A stretch of DNA of 64,000 nucleotides from Timema cristinae (GCA_039000515.1 JBCFYV010011164.1:50817192-50881191), one strand, 5' to 3'. Positions 46,250 through 58,064 are shown, numbered from the stretch's first letter. Program-made: numbers and translations. The notes: generated by a model from the sequence alone, not told the origin.

Positions 46250-49200
46250 ATAACCTCGTGTAGACAAGTTTAGCTACCTTGACATGACCTCGTGTAGACA
46301 AGTGTATCTACCTTGACATGACCTCGTGTAGACAAGTGTAGCTACCTTGACATGATCTCGTGTAGACAAGTGTATCTACCTTGACATGACCTCGTGTAGA
46401 CAAGTGTAGCTACCTTGACATGACCTCGTGTGGACAAGTGTATCTACCTTGACATGACCTCGTGTAGACAAGTGTAGCTACCTTGACATGACCTCATGTA
46501 GACAAGTGTAGCTACCTTGACATTATCTCGTGTAGACAAGTGTAGCTACCTTGACATGACCTCGTGTAGACAAGTGTAGCTACCTTGACATGACCTCGTG
46601 TAGACAAGTGTAGCTACCTTGACATGACCTCGTGTAGACAAGTGTAGCTACCTTGACATGACCTCGTGTAGACAAGTGTATCTACCTTGACATGACCTCG
46701 TGTAGACAAGTGTAGCTACCTTGACATGACCTCGTGTAGACAAGTGTATCTACCTTGACATGACCTCGTGTAGACAAGTATATCTACCTTGACATGACCT
46801 CGTGTAGACAAGTGTAGCTACCTTGACATTATCTCGTGTAGACAAGTGTAGCTACCTTGACATGACCTCATGTAGACAAGTGTATTTACCTTGACATGAC
46901 CTCATGTAGACAAGTGTAGCTACCTTGACATGACCTCGTGTAGACAAGTTTAGCTACCTTGACATGACCTCGTGTAGACAAGTGTAGCTACCTTGACATG
47001 ACCTCGTGTAGACAAGTGTAGCTACCTTGACATGACCTCGTGTAGACAAGTGTAGCTACCTTGACATGACCTCGTGTAGACAAGTTTAGCTACCTTGACA
47101 TGACCTCATGTAGACAAGTTTAGCTACCTTGACATGACCTCATGTAGACAAGTTTAGCTACCTCGATATGACCTCGTGTAGACAAGTGTAGCTACCTTGA
47201 CATGACCTCGTGTAGACAAGTGTAGCTACCTTGACATGACCTCGTGTAGACAAGTTTAGCTATCTTGACATGACCTCGTGTAGACAAGTGTATCTACCTT
47301 GACATGACCTCATGTAGACAAGTGTATCTACCTTGACATGACCTCGTGTAGACAAGTGTATTTACCTTGACATGACCTCATGTAGACAAGTTTAGCTACC
47401 TTGACATGACCTCATGTAGACAAGTGTATCTACCTTGACATGACCTCGTGTAGACAAGTGTATTTACCTTGACATGACCTCGTGTAGACAAGTGTAGCTA
47501 CCTTGACATGATCTCGTGTAGACAAGTGTAGCTACCTTGACATGACCTCGTGAAGACAAGTATATCTACCTTGACATGACCTCATTTAGACAAGTGTATC
47601 TACCTTGACATGACCTCATGTAGACAAGTGTATCTACCTTGACATGACCTCGTGTAGACAAGTGTAGCTACCTTGACATGACCTCGTGTAGACAAATGTA
47701 TCTACCTTGACATGACCTCGTGTAGACAAGTTTAGCTACCTTGACATGACCTCGTGTAGACAAGTGGACGTACCTTGACATGACCTCGTGTAGACAAATG
47801 TATCTACCTTGACATGGCCTCGTGTAGACAAGTGTATTTACCTTGACATGACCTCATTTAGACAAGTGTATCTACCTTGACATGACCTCGTGTAGACAAG
47901 TGTAGCTACCTTGACATGACCTCGTGTAGACAAATGTATCTACCTTGACATGACTTCGTGTAGACAAGTGTATCTACCTTGACATGACCTCGTGTAGACA
48001 AGTTTAGCTACCTTGACATGACCTCGTGTAGACAAGTGTAGCTACCTTGACATGACCTCGTGTAGACAAATGTATCTACCTTGACATGACCTCGTGTAGA
48101 CAAGTGTATTTACCTTGACATGACCTCATTTAGACAAGTGTATCTACCTTGACATGACCTCATGTAGACAAGTTTAGCTACCTTGACATGACCTCGTGTA
48201 GACAAATGTATCTACCTTGACATGACCTCGTGTAGACAAGTGTATCTACCTTGACATGACCTCGTGTAGACAAGTTTAGCTATCTTGACATGACCTCGTG
48301 TAGACAAGTGTAGCTACCTTGACATGACCTCGTGTAGACAAATGTATCAACCTTGACATGACCTCGTGTAGACAAGTGTATTTACCTTGACATGACCTCA
48401 TTTAGACAAGTGTATCTACCTTGACATGACCTCATGTAGACAAGTTTAGCTACCTTGACATGACCTCGTGTAGACAAGTGTAGCTACCTTGACATGACCT
48501 CATGTAGACAAGTTTAGCTACCTTGACATGACCTCGTGAAGACAAGTGTATCTACCTTGACATGACCTCGTGTAGACAAGTGTATCTACCTTGACATGAC
48601 CTCGTGTAGACAAGTGTATCTACCTTGACATGACCTCGTGTAGACAAGTGTATCTACCTTGACATGACCTCGTGTAGACAAGTGTATCTACCTTGACATG
48701 ACCTCGTGTAGACAAGTGTATCTACCTTGACATGACCTCGTGTAGACAAGTTTAGCTATCTTGACATGACCTCGTGTAGACAAGTGTAGCTACCTTGACA
48801 TGACCTCGTGTAGACAAATGTATCTACCTTGACATGACCTCGTGTAGACAAGTGTATTTACCTTGACATGACCTCATTTAGACAAGTGTATCTACCTTGA
48901 CATGACCTCATGTAGACAAGTTTAGCTACCTTGACATGACCTCGTGTAGACAAGTGTAGCTACCTTGACATGACCTCATGTAGACAAGTTTAGCTACCTT
49001 GACATGACCTCGTGAAGACAAGTGTATCTACCTTGACATGACCTCATTTAGACAAGTGTATCTACCTTGACATGACCTCATGTAGACAAGTTTAGCTACC
49101 TTGACATGACCTCGTGTAGACAAGTGTAGCTACCTTGACATGACCTCATGTAGACAAGTTTAGCTACCTTGACATGACCTCGTGAAGACAAGTGTATCTA

Positions 49201-49530
49201 CCTTGACATGACCTCGTGTAGACAAGTGTATTACCTTGACATGACCTCATTTAGACAAGTGTATCTACCTTGACATGACCTCATGTAGACAAGTTAGCTA
49301 CCTTGACATGACCTCGTGTAGACAAGTGTAGCTACCTTGACATGACCTCATTTAGACAAGTTTAGCTACCTTGACATGACCTCGTGAGACAAGTGTATCT
49401 ACCTTGACATGACCTCATGTAGACAAGTTTAGCTACCTTGACATGACCTCGTGAAGACAAGTGTATCTACCTTGACATGACCTCGTGTAGACAAGTGTAT
49501 CTACCTTGACATGACCTCGTGTAGACAAGT
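46250..49530. repeat. 34-bp minisatellite array, about 96 units
   Basis: The unit is CTTGACATGACCTCGTGTAG plus ACAAGTGTAGCTAC. From 46278 to 49202 the phase is exact (86 units, 2924 bp). After that a few one-base deletions appear (49230-49390). Variable positions are CTCGTG/CTCATG/CTCATT, GTGTAG/GTTTAG and GCTAC/TCTAC/TTTAC. Block copies are visible: the GTGAAGACAAG marker at 48532 recurs at 49008 (476 bp, 14 units) and 49178 (170 bp, five units). No gene is present. Confidence 0.97.
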
Positions 49531-49925
49531 GAAACAGGCGTGACTAAACATTCAGTCCATCTGACAAGCAGCCCTCCCCATATCTCACCTGTCCCAGGCC
49601 CACCCACATTCACCTGCAGGTGGATATGAAACTGTAAATCATTCCTCATATGTGTGCGGCCATATTTAGGGGGATGAGTGGGGGATAGAGCGATAAAACA
49701 GCGGAGAATGAAACCGGGAAAGAAATCAACTTGTCTCGCCGGCAATTGATTCATGGGCCCACAACGCGCACGGAAAATTAACTTTACGTCTTATTCCGCT
49801 CTTCTTTAAACAAGAGATGAGAATGGGATGGTATTACGAATAAATTGTGGTTTGCCTCGCTTGTTGGCTGCTAGAGAAGTTCCTGAAATACCAGTAGACC
49901 CCACTCCTTATAGCATAGAGAGGCG
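49531..49925. other. GC-rich single-copy island, candidate regulatory DNA
   Basis: It contains the double E-box palindrome CACCTGCAGGTG (49610-49621), GCGGCCATATTTAGGGGG and TTGATTCATGGGCCCACAAC. The 95-codon minus frame runs back into the adjoining array and is not a gene. Confidence 0.35.
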
Positions 49926-50175
49926 AGCACACAAATCAACATGTGTTATCTTTGATTATTACATAACACCTCGTGTTGTCATTTTTTATTAAATAGCACC
50001 TCGTGTTATCTTTGTTTATTACATAACCCTTTGTGTTATCATTGTTTATTACATAAATAGCACATTGTGCTATATTTTTTTATTACATAACACCTCGTTT
50101 TATCATTGTTTATTACATAAATAGCACATTGTGCTATCTTTTTTATTACATAACACCTTGTTTAAACATTGTTTC
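49926..50175. repeat. Degenerate tandem repeat, about 38-52 bp
   Basis: Five or so loose units of CACCTCGTGTTATCTTTGTT plus TATTACATAA, with an optional ATAGCACATTGTGC insert. It is AT-rich and diverged. Confidence 0.75.
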
Positions 50176-50786
50176 ATCGCTTAAACGTAAAAGTCCGGCT
50201 TGATTTTCTAAGAATCTAAAACTTAAAACTTTAGGTTTTTTCCTCACAGGGACTTTAAAAAATATATATACATATATATTAATTTAGATAAAAAGAGTAA
50301 AACTAATATGATCTTTATAAGAAATAAAATTAAAATTTACGCAATAAAAAGGTTTTATGGTACATTTATATAAATGATTTGATGACTGATGATAGTAATA
50401 ACTGTGGGGTAGGCTAAGAATGGCTTGGCGTATGAGCGCTGATGAAGAAAGCAGAGAACTCGGAATGTCATGGGACGAAACCAAAAGTGTGGCAGAGAAT
50501 ATACTAAAACGGCTCCACATGAGGAGCTAAAGGAGTTTACATTTACAAAATAATAAATAATCTAAAACGTGTTCTGTATTACTTATTAAAAATAAACTCC
50601 ATGTCTTCAGTCTACAATCGAGCTATACCAACAGAGCAGCCGTCGCATGTTGGCGAAGATAGTGTGGTGTCAACTGGTCAGCACAATTAACCCTCTGACC
50701 ACTATCTCGGTTTTCTAGACCGGAACCACTTATTTTTTTCCCCCCATTACAGCCCCATTGATTGATTCACACAAACATTTGAAACT
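50176..50786. other. AT-rich single-copy DNA
   Basis: No gene recognised. The 78-codon minus frame at 50284-50520 has no known domain. Confidence 0.45.
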
Positions 50787-50856
50787 GCCGGGGATCGAAC
50801 CTGGAACTTCTGGATTTGAAGCGAGGAGTTTTGACCACCATATCACAGAGGCGCTC
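50787..50856 (-). mobile_element. tRNA-like sequence, probable SINE head
   Basis: The minus strand reads GCGCCTCTGTGATATGGTGG (A-box-like) and TTCCAGGTTCGATCCCCGGC (a strong B box) at tRNA spacing. The first seven bases have no complementary 3' acceptor strand, so it is not an intact tRNA. Confidence 0.6.
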
Positions 50857-51424
50857 ATAAGTTAACATTTAAACTTATTAGAATGTTACCGTTTCTTTGA
50901 AACTGTTACATTCTGGTAAATTAGATTGATATTTGAGGTATTTAACGTCTGACCATACTAATTATTATATTTGAATAAATTTGTCAATTAAGGTTCGTGT
51001 CGTGTTCACAAGATTGGATCAATCAAAGTTGTGATTTACCTTTCCTATCAACTCTAAGTATATTGCATTGGGAACGGTCTGGGAGTATATTTTAATTAAA
51101 ACTTCAAAAACCTCTTTTTAATTCCACGATAAATAAAAAATAAAACGAATAAAAAAATATATCTTTGTGTTTTGTGAGTGTTAATAAGCGTATATAGCTC
51201 ACGTTCTGATGTGTTATCAAATCTGTCGCGACTCAATATTTCATAATACACGGTTCACCTATACGCCACTACTCTCCCTCCCCCGTTTACCGTTCCGTCC
51301 ACCCCCTTCAACCCTGTCGATAGGATTAAAGCCCCTAAAATTAGTTAAAAATAATTACATCCGTTGTTTTAGCGGCTTTTAAACACCTGATAATTCCTCA
51401 ATTGAAAATTCTATCATCAATTTA
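50857..51424. other. AT-rich single-copy DNA
   Basis: No gene or repeat recognised. Confidence 0.5.
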
Positions 51425-51794
51425 AAAAACAAATTTGTGATCAAAATTACTCCCTGGACTAGTCATATTACGGATTATCATCGGTGTTTTATTATGTTTT
51501 TTTTACATTCTCCTCTCAACCTCCACACACCCCAATAATCCAATATTGAAAAATAAGGCATTGGGTTTTTGTTGCTTGGCCTGACAGTGTTGGCCCTGAC
51601 GTTAATTCCCAGCTTTATGTGCGGTTCCTGTTTGTTTGATATGCTAAACACCCCCTCCCTCCTCTGTCCTCGTTTACAAATCATCCCCCTACCCTCCTCG
51701 CTACCCAGCATCAGCGTACATAATACACATGTTGTCGTATATGACGCTACCAGTGGCAGACTGAGCGCAAACATGGACCAACAACACGTTCAGT
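51425..51794. repeat. Left flank of the 23-bp array, present a second time downstream
   Basis: Words such as CTGGACTAGTCA, CGGTGTTTTA, TTCCCAGCTTTATGTGCGGT and TGTCGTATATG recur in the same order at about 52655-52945, marking a duplicated block. The opposing 98- and 75-codon frames have no recognisable domain. Confidence 0.8.
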
Positions 51795-52580
51795 GAGGTT
51801 CATTTGTTGACAGAGTGCAGGCAGGTCTGTTGACAGAGTGCAGACAGGTCTGTTGACAGAGTGCAGACAGGTCTGTTGACAGAGTGCAGACAGGTCTGTT
51901 GACAGAGTGCAGGCAGGTCTGTTGACAGAGTGCAGGCAGGTCTGTTGACAGAGTGCAGGCAGGTCTGTTGACAGAGTGCAGACAGGTCTGTTGACAGAGT
52001 GCAGACAGGTCTGTTGACAGAGTGCAGGCAGGTCTGTTGACAGAGTGCAGGCAGGTCTGTTGACTGAGTGCAGGCAGGTCTGTTGACAGAGTGCAGGCAG
52101 GTCTGTTGACAGAGTGCAGGCAGGTCTGTTGACTGAGTGCAGGCAGGTCTGTTGACAGAGTGCAGGCAGGTCTGTTGACTGAGTGCAGGCAGGTCTGTTG
52201 ACTGAGTGCAGGCAGGTCTGTTGACAGAGTGCAGGCAGGTCTGTTGACAGAGTGCAGGTAGGTCTGTTGACAGAGTGCAGGCAGGTCTGTTGACTGAGTG
52301 CAGGCAGGTCTGTTGACAGAGTGCAGGCAGGTCTGTTGACTGAGTGCAGGCAGGTCTGTTGACAGAGTGCAGGCAGGTCTGTTGACAGAGTGCAGGTAGG
52401 TCTGTTGACAGAGTGCAGGCAGGTCTGTTGACAGAGTGCAGGCAGGTCTGTTGACTGAGTGCAGGCAGGTCTGTTGACAGAGTGCAGGCAGGTCTGTTGA
52501 CAGAGTGCAGGCAGGTCTGTTGACAGAGTGCAGACAGGTCTGTTGACAGAGTGCAGACAGGTCTGTTGACTGAGTGCAGC
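51795..52580. repeat. 23-bp minisatellite array, copy 1
   Basis: About 34 units of TTGACAGAGTGCAGGCAGGTC. The minus strand has no stop in any of the three unit frames, so a 301-codon frame reads LCQQTCLHSVNRP-type text with a 23-residue (69-bp) super-period. Units are regular, with only GACAGAG/GACTGAG and GGCAGG/GACAGG/GGTAGG substitutions. Confidence 0.96.
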
Positions 52581-52994
52581 GGCTGTTGAAGAGATGAAAG
52601 TCCTCTTGAAAATTGCAGCAGTCTTTAAAGATACAATTTGTGACAGAATCACTCTGGACTAGTCAGTATTACGGAGTGCATCAGGTGTTTTACGTATGGG
52701 TTTTTACAATTCCCTCTCACGCTCACACAGCCAATAATCTGTTGACAGAATAAGGCAGGTCTTTTGTGTGCTGGCCTGACAGTAGTTGCGACCTGTGACG
52801 AATTCCCAGCTTTATGTGCGGTTCCTGTGTTGATATGCAACACGTCCTTGCCCGAGTCTGGTCTCTGTTACATATCATGCATCCTACCCATCCATCTGTT
52901 ACAGATGCAGCGGTACTTAAACACATGTCTGTTGTATATGCAGGTACCAGTGCAGACGTGCAGGCAAGTCTGGACAACAGACAGGTTCGTTGAG
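52581..52994. repeat. Diverged duplicate of the array flank
   Basis: It follows the order of 51425-51794, but several segments are replaced by array-like text. Where copy 1 has AATAATCCAATATTGAAAAA, this copy has AATAATCTGTTGACAGAATA and then GGCAGGTC. Such blending of flank and unit is unusual for biological divergence. Confidence 0.75.
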
Positions 52995-53610
52995 ATTTCA
53001 ATTGTTGACAGAGTGCAGACAGGTCTGTTGACAGAGTGCAGGCAGGTCTGTTGACTGAGTGCAGGTAGGTCTGTTGACAGAGTGCAGGAGGTCTGTTGAC
53101 AGAGTGCAGACAGGTCTGTTGACAGAGTGCAGACAGGTCTGTTGACAGAGTAGCAGGAGGTCTGTTGACAGAGTGCAGGAGGTCTGTTGACAGAGTGCAG
53201 GCAGGTCTGTTGACAGAGTCAGAAGGTCTGTTGACAGAGTGCAGACAGGTCTGTTGACAGAGTGCAGAAGGTCTGTTGACAGAGTGCAGACAGGTCTGTT
53301 GACAGAGTGCAGCAGGTCTGTTGACAGAGTGCAGGTAGGTCTGTTGACAGAGTGCAGGTAGGTCTGTGACAGAGTGCAGGTAGGTCTGTTGACAGAGTGC
53401 AGGTAGGCCTGTTGACAGAGTGCAGGTAGGTCTGTTGACAGAGTGCAGGTAGGTCTGTTGACAGAGTACAGGACAGGTCTGTGACAGAGTACAGGTAGGT
53501 CTGTTGACAGAGTGCAGGTAGGCCTGTGACAGAGTGCAGGTAGGTCTGTTGACAGAGTACAGGAGGTCTGTGACAGAGTACAGTAGGTCTGTAGACAGAG
53601 TACAGTGTAC
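52995..53610. repeat. 23-bp minisatellite array, copy 2, irregular
   Basis: The unit is the same as at 51795-52580, about 27 copies, but with frequent one- and two-base losses (GTCTGTGACAG, GCAGGAGG, GTCAGAAGG, GAGTACAG). The minus strand is open for 211 codons as repeat translation. Confidence 0.93.
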
Positions 53611-53639
53611 CCGAAGATACTAGGGAAGATCAAGAAATT

Positions 53640-53910
53640 TGGTTATGTCTCGTTGCCTTCTGCACGAAACTTCTATGAGCGAGCACGAAGGAATCTACCA
53701 ATTTTGCCATTTAAAGTGTTTTCACATACTTCCGAGAATGTTTACACGCCACAATTGACATGGAACCGACTGCTTGACTTCTCTTCTGAAGGAAGTTGTG
53801 CCATGGTCTTTTATCACCTGAGAAAAATCCGTCCACTTGGGCAGTGTTTGAACCCATGGACGTCGGGTCCTTAGGTGAGTACTTTACCCCAGTACTCCCG
53901 AGGACGACTT
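53640..53910 (-). mobile_element. SINE-D copy
   Basis: The minus strand has GAGTACTGGGGTAAAGTACT (A-box-like) and CCATGGGTTCAAACACTGCC (B-box-like), followed by GTGGACGGATTTTTCTC and a GAAGTCAAGCAG body. The same order occurs at 60005-60215. The 89-codon plus frame overlapping it is chance. Confidence 0.75.
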
Positions 53911-54107
53911 ATTATTATAATCATTAATATTAATATACAATGTTAAATCATGTATATCGTACGTTTATTCCTCAAGCATTATTTGACGTCAGAATTTTCC
54001 CAGACATGATCTCTGTATTATTTACATCTCACTAAAAGTCCGAACAATATTCACTTATATTATTTGTGCTAATGTCGCTACTCCCCCAGCCCGTAGGTGG
54101 GCCTACT

Positions 54108-54155
54108 TGTCAGGATAGCTCAGTGGGATGGGTTAGGTATCGGAAAATAACTGTG
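54108..54155 (+). mobile_element. tRNA-like 5' half
   Basis: CAGGATAGCTCAGTGGGATG is a near-perfect Pol III A box context, as in many tRNAs. No B box or 3' half follows, so it is a tRNA pseudogene or truncated SINE head. Confidence 0.5.
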
Positions 54156-54660
54156 GGGTTCTTTTTGATCTTTTTTATTGAAATAGGTTAGTTACCACAA
54201 GAGTGTATAAATGTGTTGTAGGTTTTTAGAACAATTTAAAAGGAAAAAAAAGGTAATCTTTCTTTCACTCTCCCTACCCAGCAGTGCCGCGTCCTGGCCT
54301 AGCCTCGATTATAACCTCAACTAGTGTGGAACACACGTCTGCTCGACTATGCGCGGTTTTTATATAACTCAGACTTTCAAGATGGTTTGGGGGTCCTCTT
54401 TACTGTACAGGGATTCAAGCTGTAGGATATTCTCCTCACAAGTTGCTGTACCTGAGTATGTAAAGCACTTCGAAGTAAGCTCCTTAACACAACTGGCGTC
54501 CTTTCTCGTCCACCTTCTTGAGAATGTATAAAACTCACTGTTATAAACCACCAAAAGACAGGTGTTTTCCCTGAGTTAATGTTTATGTCAATACACTGTG
54601 TTGTGCTAATTGGCAAAACAATCTCGGTTTTAAAAACATGACTTGATGCACGTGCACTGC
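54156..54660. other. Single-copy DNA
   Basis: No gene recognised. Overlapping frames of 60-114 codons on both strands cancel each other as evidence. Confidence 0.45.
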
Positions 54661-54679
54661 TGGTGTGAAACAATTGTGT

Positions 54680-54825
54680 TAAGAATAAGGTAGGTAGGAT
54701 TGGAATTAAATGTACCCGCACTGGCTTGGAGTTAGAATATCCTGAGTATGTCTGACTGGGATTTGAACCCCAATCTTTCCTTCATCACCATTAACTAACA
54801 CCAAATTAGATTAGCTTGACAATAT
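54680..54825 (-). mobile_element. SINE-A/C fragment
   Basis: The minus strand has GATTGGGGTTCAAATCCCAG (B box) and a body with GCGGGTACATTTAATTCC. The 3' tail is absent. Confidence 0.6.
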
Positions 54826-54848
54826 AGAACGTGGGACCATGGCCATTG

Positions 54849-55090
54849 TTTTTTTTTTAGCACCGCGTCTTACTACCTGTTATGTAATAACTACGCTACT
54901 GAATTAGAGATGAGGAAAGTGGAATTTAGAGGAAGTGTACCCGCATTTTTGTGGAGGGAGAGTGAAAAACCCTTCTGGAAAAAACACCCTCAGTACACCG
55001 ACCATGATTCAAGCATCAATCTCCCCGTCATTAGCAGTCTATTCTACTGCTAGAGTAGCATCCTAGACCATGCGGCCACCCAACAGGTAG
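54849..55090 (-). mobile_element. SINE-C copy
   Basis: The minus strand head reads GGTGGCCGCATGGTCTAGGA and TGCTACTCTAGCAGTAGAAT, then GTGTACTGAGGGTG, a body with GCGGGTACACTTCCTC, and the tail GTAAGACGCGGTGCTAAAAA. It is slightly shortened in the tail hairpin region. Confidence 0.84.
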
Positions 55091-55134
55091 GTGTTAATTA
55101 TCTTCTTCCATTTATTAATATACTTACACGCATC

Positions 55135-55310
55135 GATGGGTACGTGGTATGGATCTCAGTCTCATTCAATCTGGTTTGCGGTCGAGGTTCAAATCTCAGC
55201 TGAGTGAACTGCAAATGTTTGTTTTCTTAAATAGTTTCCCGCGTCCTCTTTCCATGAAAATGCGAGTACACTTCCTCATAATTATAGTGTCTTCATTCCT
55301 ACATCATTAC
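55135..55310 (+). mobile_element. SINE-A/C relative, 3' truncated
   Basis: The B-box-like GAGGTTCAAATCTCAGCTG is followed by GAGTGAACTGC, a TTTCC body segment, and ATGAAAATGCGAGTACACTT, matching the family body. The shared 3' tail is missing. Confidence 0.62.
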
Positions 55311-55479
55311 TTTAGAGACGCTGACACCACGGACGGAGCTAGAATGTGTCCAGAATCGACATCGCCTTAGAAACGTTTTTATACTAAACATAATTTTAAA
55401 ATAACTGGTTAATTCTGCTACCAAATTTTATCTTACACGGTCATGTCGTATTGTCGAACTATGAATGCGTGGGTAGACA

Positions 55480-55720
55480 TTTACTTTCTGGTCGAGTGGA
55501 GGGAAGTCCTGTTTCAACTCAACCGTTTGGCATTTCATCTATCTATCTACTGCGCGATTACTACCAAACAGGTGGACCAATCTAAATAAAATTTGGCAGG
55601 GACATTCTTTGAGCGTGAAGTGAGCGGCGCGTGGAAACGGTTTCTTGATTTGGTTATCTTTTTAAAGATAGCGGCCACTCAAATTATTTAGTTTAATAAC
55701 TTATCTCAAGTGATATGAAT
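55480..55720 (+). repeat. Dispersed repeat family F
   Basis: The order GGTCGAGTGGAGGGAAGTCC, CAACTCAACCGTTTGGC, the TACTACCAAACAGG segment, AAAATTTGGCAGG, TTCTTTGAGCGTG and AAGATAGCGGCCACTC matches 61426-61690, and its first part matches 23660-23745. The transposon class is not determined. Confidence 0.65.
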
Positions 55721-55896
55721 TTAAAATTCTTAAGAAATCAATTGAGTACCTCCACCGTATTTATTTAAACTGTTGACATTTTTTGTGAGACTGACGTCTT
55801 AAGCCACGGGGAAAAAGGTTATTCTTTTAAAATATAATGTACTAGACTATTGAATATAATATGTTTTTGTTTTCTCTCTGACTTAACCAACAACTT

Positions 55897-56290
55897 CATA
55901 TCAGAGGAGAAATAATAGAAGATATTTCAACTCGAAATAGAAGGAGCTATTTCAACTTGAAAAAAAAAAATTATAAGAGATTTTTCAACTTTAAAACAAC
56001 AAAAATTATAGGCGATATTTCAAATGGAAAACAGCAAAAATTATAGGAGATATTTCAACTAAAAAAATGTATATGAGATAATTCAACTTGAGATCCAAGG
56101 GGAAATTATAAGAGATATTTCAACTTGAAATTGAAGGAGAAATTATAAGAGATATTTCAACTTGAAATCCAAGGAGAGATTATAAGAGATATTTCAACTT
56201 GAAATTCAAAGAGAATTAATTAATTATGGGAGATATTTTGACTAGAAATCCAAGGAGAAATTATAGATTTCAACTTGAAATCTAACGAGA
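55897..56290. repeat. Degenerate 37-bp AT-rich minisatellite
   Basis: About ten units of GAAATCCAAGGAGAAATTAT plus AAGAGATATTTCAACTT. Indels and substitutions are common, so it is probably an old array. Confidence 0.88.
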
Positions 56291-57285
56291 AATTTTTAAT
56301 TACGTTACATTAAAATACCTCATCTTAAAAAACATGAATGAAGTGAGGTTTACTGTTCACATAACGACTAGTGTATTTTATGATTCAAATCTTGGAATAT
56401 TTTGTTTTATTCTCGGCAATACAATTTTTCACTAATGTTAATAATGTTTGTTCTAGTATGCAGATGAAGTGTCCCAGACTATACCATAGAGATTATGACG
56501 TGAGGTTGTGCCACTCTTGTTCCAACACCCCCTGGTTTCGAACTGTTTGCCCCACGTATGTAATTCCAACAAAACACAAAATGTAAAGCTATAGTGACAA
56601 AAATAATATAGTTGATATTTACTATGCATTCCATGGGGCGGATATAAAAGGGCTTTATTTGAAGCCAAAAACAAAACGTTAGTCCACGACTTAGTGGAAC
56701 CAATTTTAAAATAATCACCCCTTACTTGACTATACTAACGAGCAAATACTTTCTGAACCATTAGTTTTGATCGTTTGGTAATTAGCACATTATAATACTG
56801 ACTGATTATTTTCTAGAGAGAGGTTGCATTGCAATTACTAGTTGGTCTGTGCTCAGTAGACCTCGCTCCCCTCATGTTCTTAACTTAAGTAATTTTAACA
56901 TAACGAAATTTGAAATTTCACTTTGAGAATCAAGTTGAGATATCTGCTATAGTTATTTATCTATGAATTTGAAGTTGATATCTTTTCTTGGTCAATAATT
57001 TGTAGGAGAACATGGAAGTGCGCAACAATGTTGATCAAAAGAGCAACGGGAGAATTTCTACAACTGCACAACGTGGCAACTTGATAAACAGGTATTGTAA
57101 ACAATCCTCTTACTCTTTACAATAATAAAACGACCGGTTTGTTAAAATACCTTTCCTGCAAAATTGGTAGGCCCTTTCAATCTCGTTCATAGAAATTCTC
57201 GTGTGCTGATATAATCAATCGGTTCAGAAAGTGCACGTTAAATACTCAAATAAATCAAAAGTTAGGTTAGGTTAGGTGCTGCCAT
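56291..57285. other. AT-rich single-copy DNA with one TATA-like motif
   Basis: No gene recognised. GGGGCGGATATAAAAGGG at 56635-56652 joins a GC-box-like word to TATAAAAG (56643-56650). The frames of 71-79 codons on both strands overlap and have no known domain. Confidence 0.4.
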
Positions 57286-57289
57286 TTGG

Positions 57290-57535
57290 GACTTCAGAGA
57301 AACCGACAATGTTGCGCTTGTGATGCACCTGTCTTGTGGGTTTCTGATATACTCCAGGTACACGATCTGTCACGAGCATGGCGGCATTAGATGACAAACT
57401 TTCTAAATAAAGAGATAAAGTTGTCATTAAGTTCCAAGACATCCTTGACAGATATTAAACAACTGTTGATATCACCATGTGAGGAAACTATATGGTTTCA
57501 GTGGAACAATATTTGATATATTATGTCATTTTTAT
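57290..57535. mobile_element. Palindromic fold-back element, diverged copy
   Basis: Its centre reads ATGACAAACTTTCTAAATAA then AAAGTTGTCAT, and the right arm has CATCCTTGACAGATATTAAA and CAACTGTTGATATCACCATG. These match the right arms of the elements at 62573-62935 and 63276-63590. Confidence 0.65.
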
Positions 57536-57609
57536 TTATTTTATTTGAACTGCCACTTTCTTCTTGCTATTATAATCAGCACACGACTTATGAGCTAACT
57601 TATATCTAG

Positions 57610-57765
57610 AACAGACACAACATCCAGCCCCCAGCCTGTTAATTCATCACTATGGAAGGGGAAACCCACATTTCCCCAATGATACACTTCTTTCAGCCAT
57701 GTCAGGAATTGAACCTAGGCCTCTTAGTTTAGTACGTTACAGACCAATTCAAGCTGTCGGATCAT
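57610..57765 (-). mobile_element. tRNA-derived SINE of a separate family
   Basis: The minus strand has CTAGGTTCAATTCCTGAC (B-box-like, about 57700-57718) preceded by a degraded head and followed by GTGGGTTTCCCCTTCC. Single copy in this window. Confidence 0.45.
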
Positions 57766-57868
57766 TATGTAAAAAACAAACTATATTTAAAAAAGACTAA
57801 AATGCTGGCCTTAGCTTTCTTTTACTTCTATCTCACCATAAGTTAAAATTGTTGTCTCTAGGTAACTG

Positions 57869-58064
57869 GGGAATGCCAGGCCTCCACCGTGGTTCGGATT
57901 CCACGTTAAACTGTAGGTCTTCATTTCATCTCACAATCACCCTACCATTACACATTAACGTAAGTACGTATAACCCGAACGGGTAGTAAGACGCGGTGCA
58001 ATAATAATAATAATAATAATAATATAATAATAATAATAATAATAATAATATAATAATAATAATA
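57869..58064 (+). mobile_element. 5'-truncated SINE-B with target-site duplication
   Basis: It starts GGAATGCCAGGCCTCCACC and ends in the shared tail (TAACCCGAACGGGTAGTAAG, GACGCGGTGC) plus (AAT)n. The 11-bp duplication CTAGGTAACTG lies at 57858-57868 and 58065-58075. The truncated 5' end together with intact duplications indicates a genuine truncated insertion. Confidence 0.92.

Noticed and set aside
50787..50856. Functional tRNA gene
   Set aside because: A and B boxes are present, but the acceptor ends do not pair and no clear anticodon stem is seen.
51747..52652. 301-codon minus-strand open frame (and 211 codons at 52998-53633), cysteine-rich
   Set aside because: Translation of the 23-bp array; the cysteine pattern repeats with the 69-bp super-period and is not a folded domain.
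54108..54155. Functional tRNA gene
   Set aside because: Only the 5' half with the A box is present.
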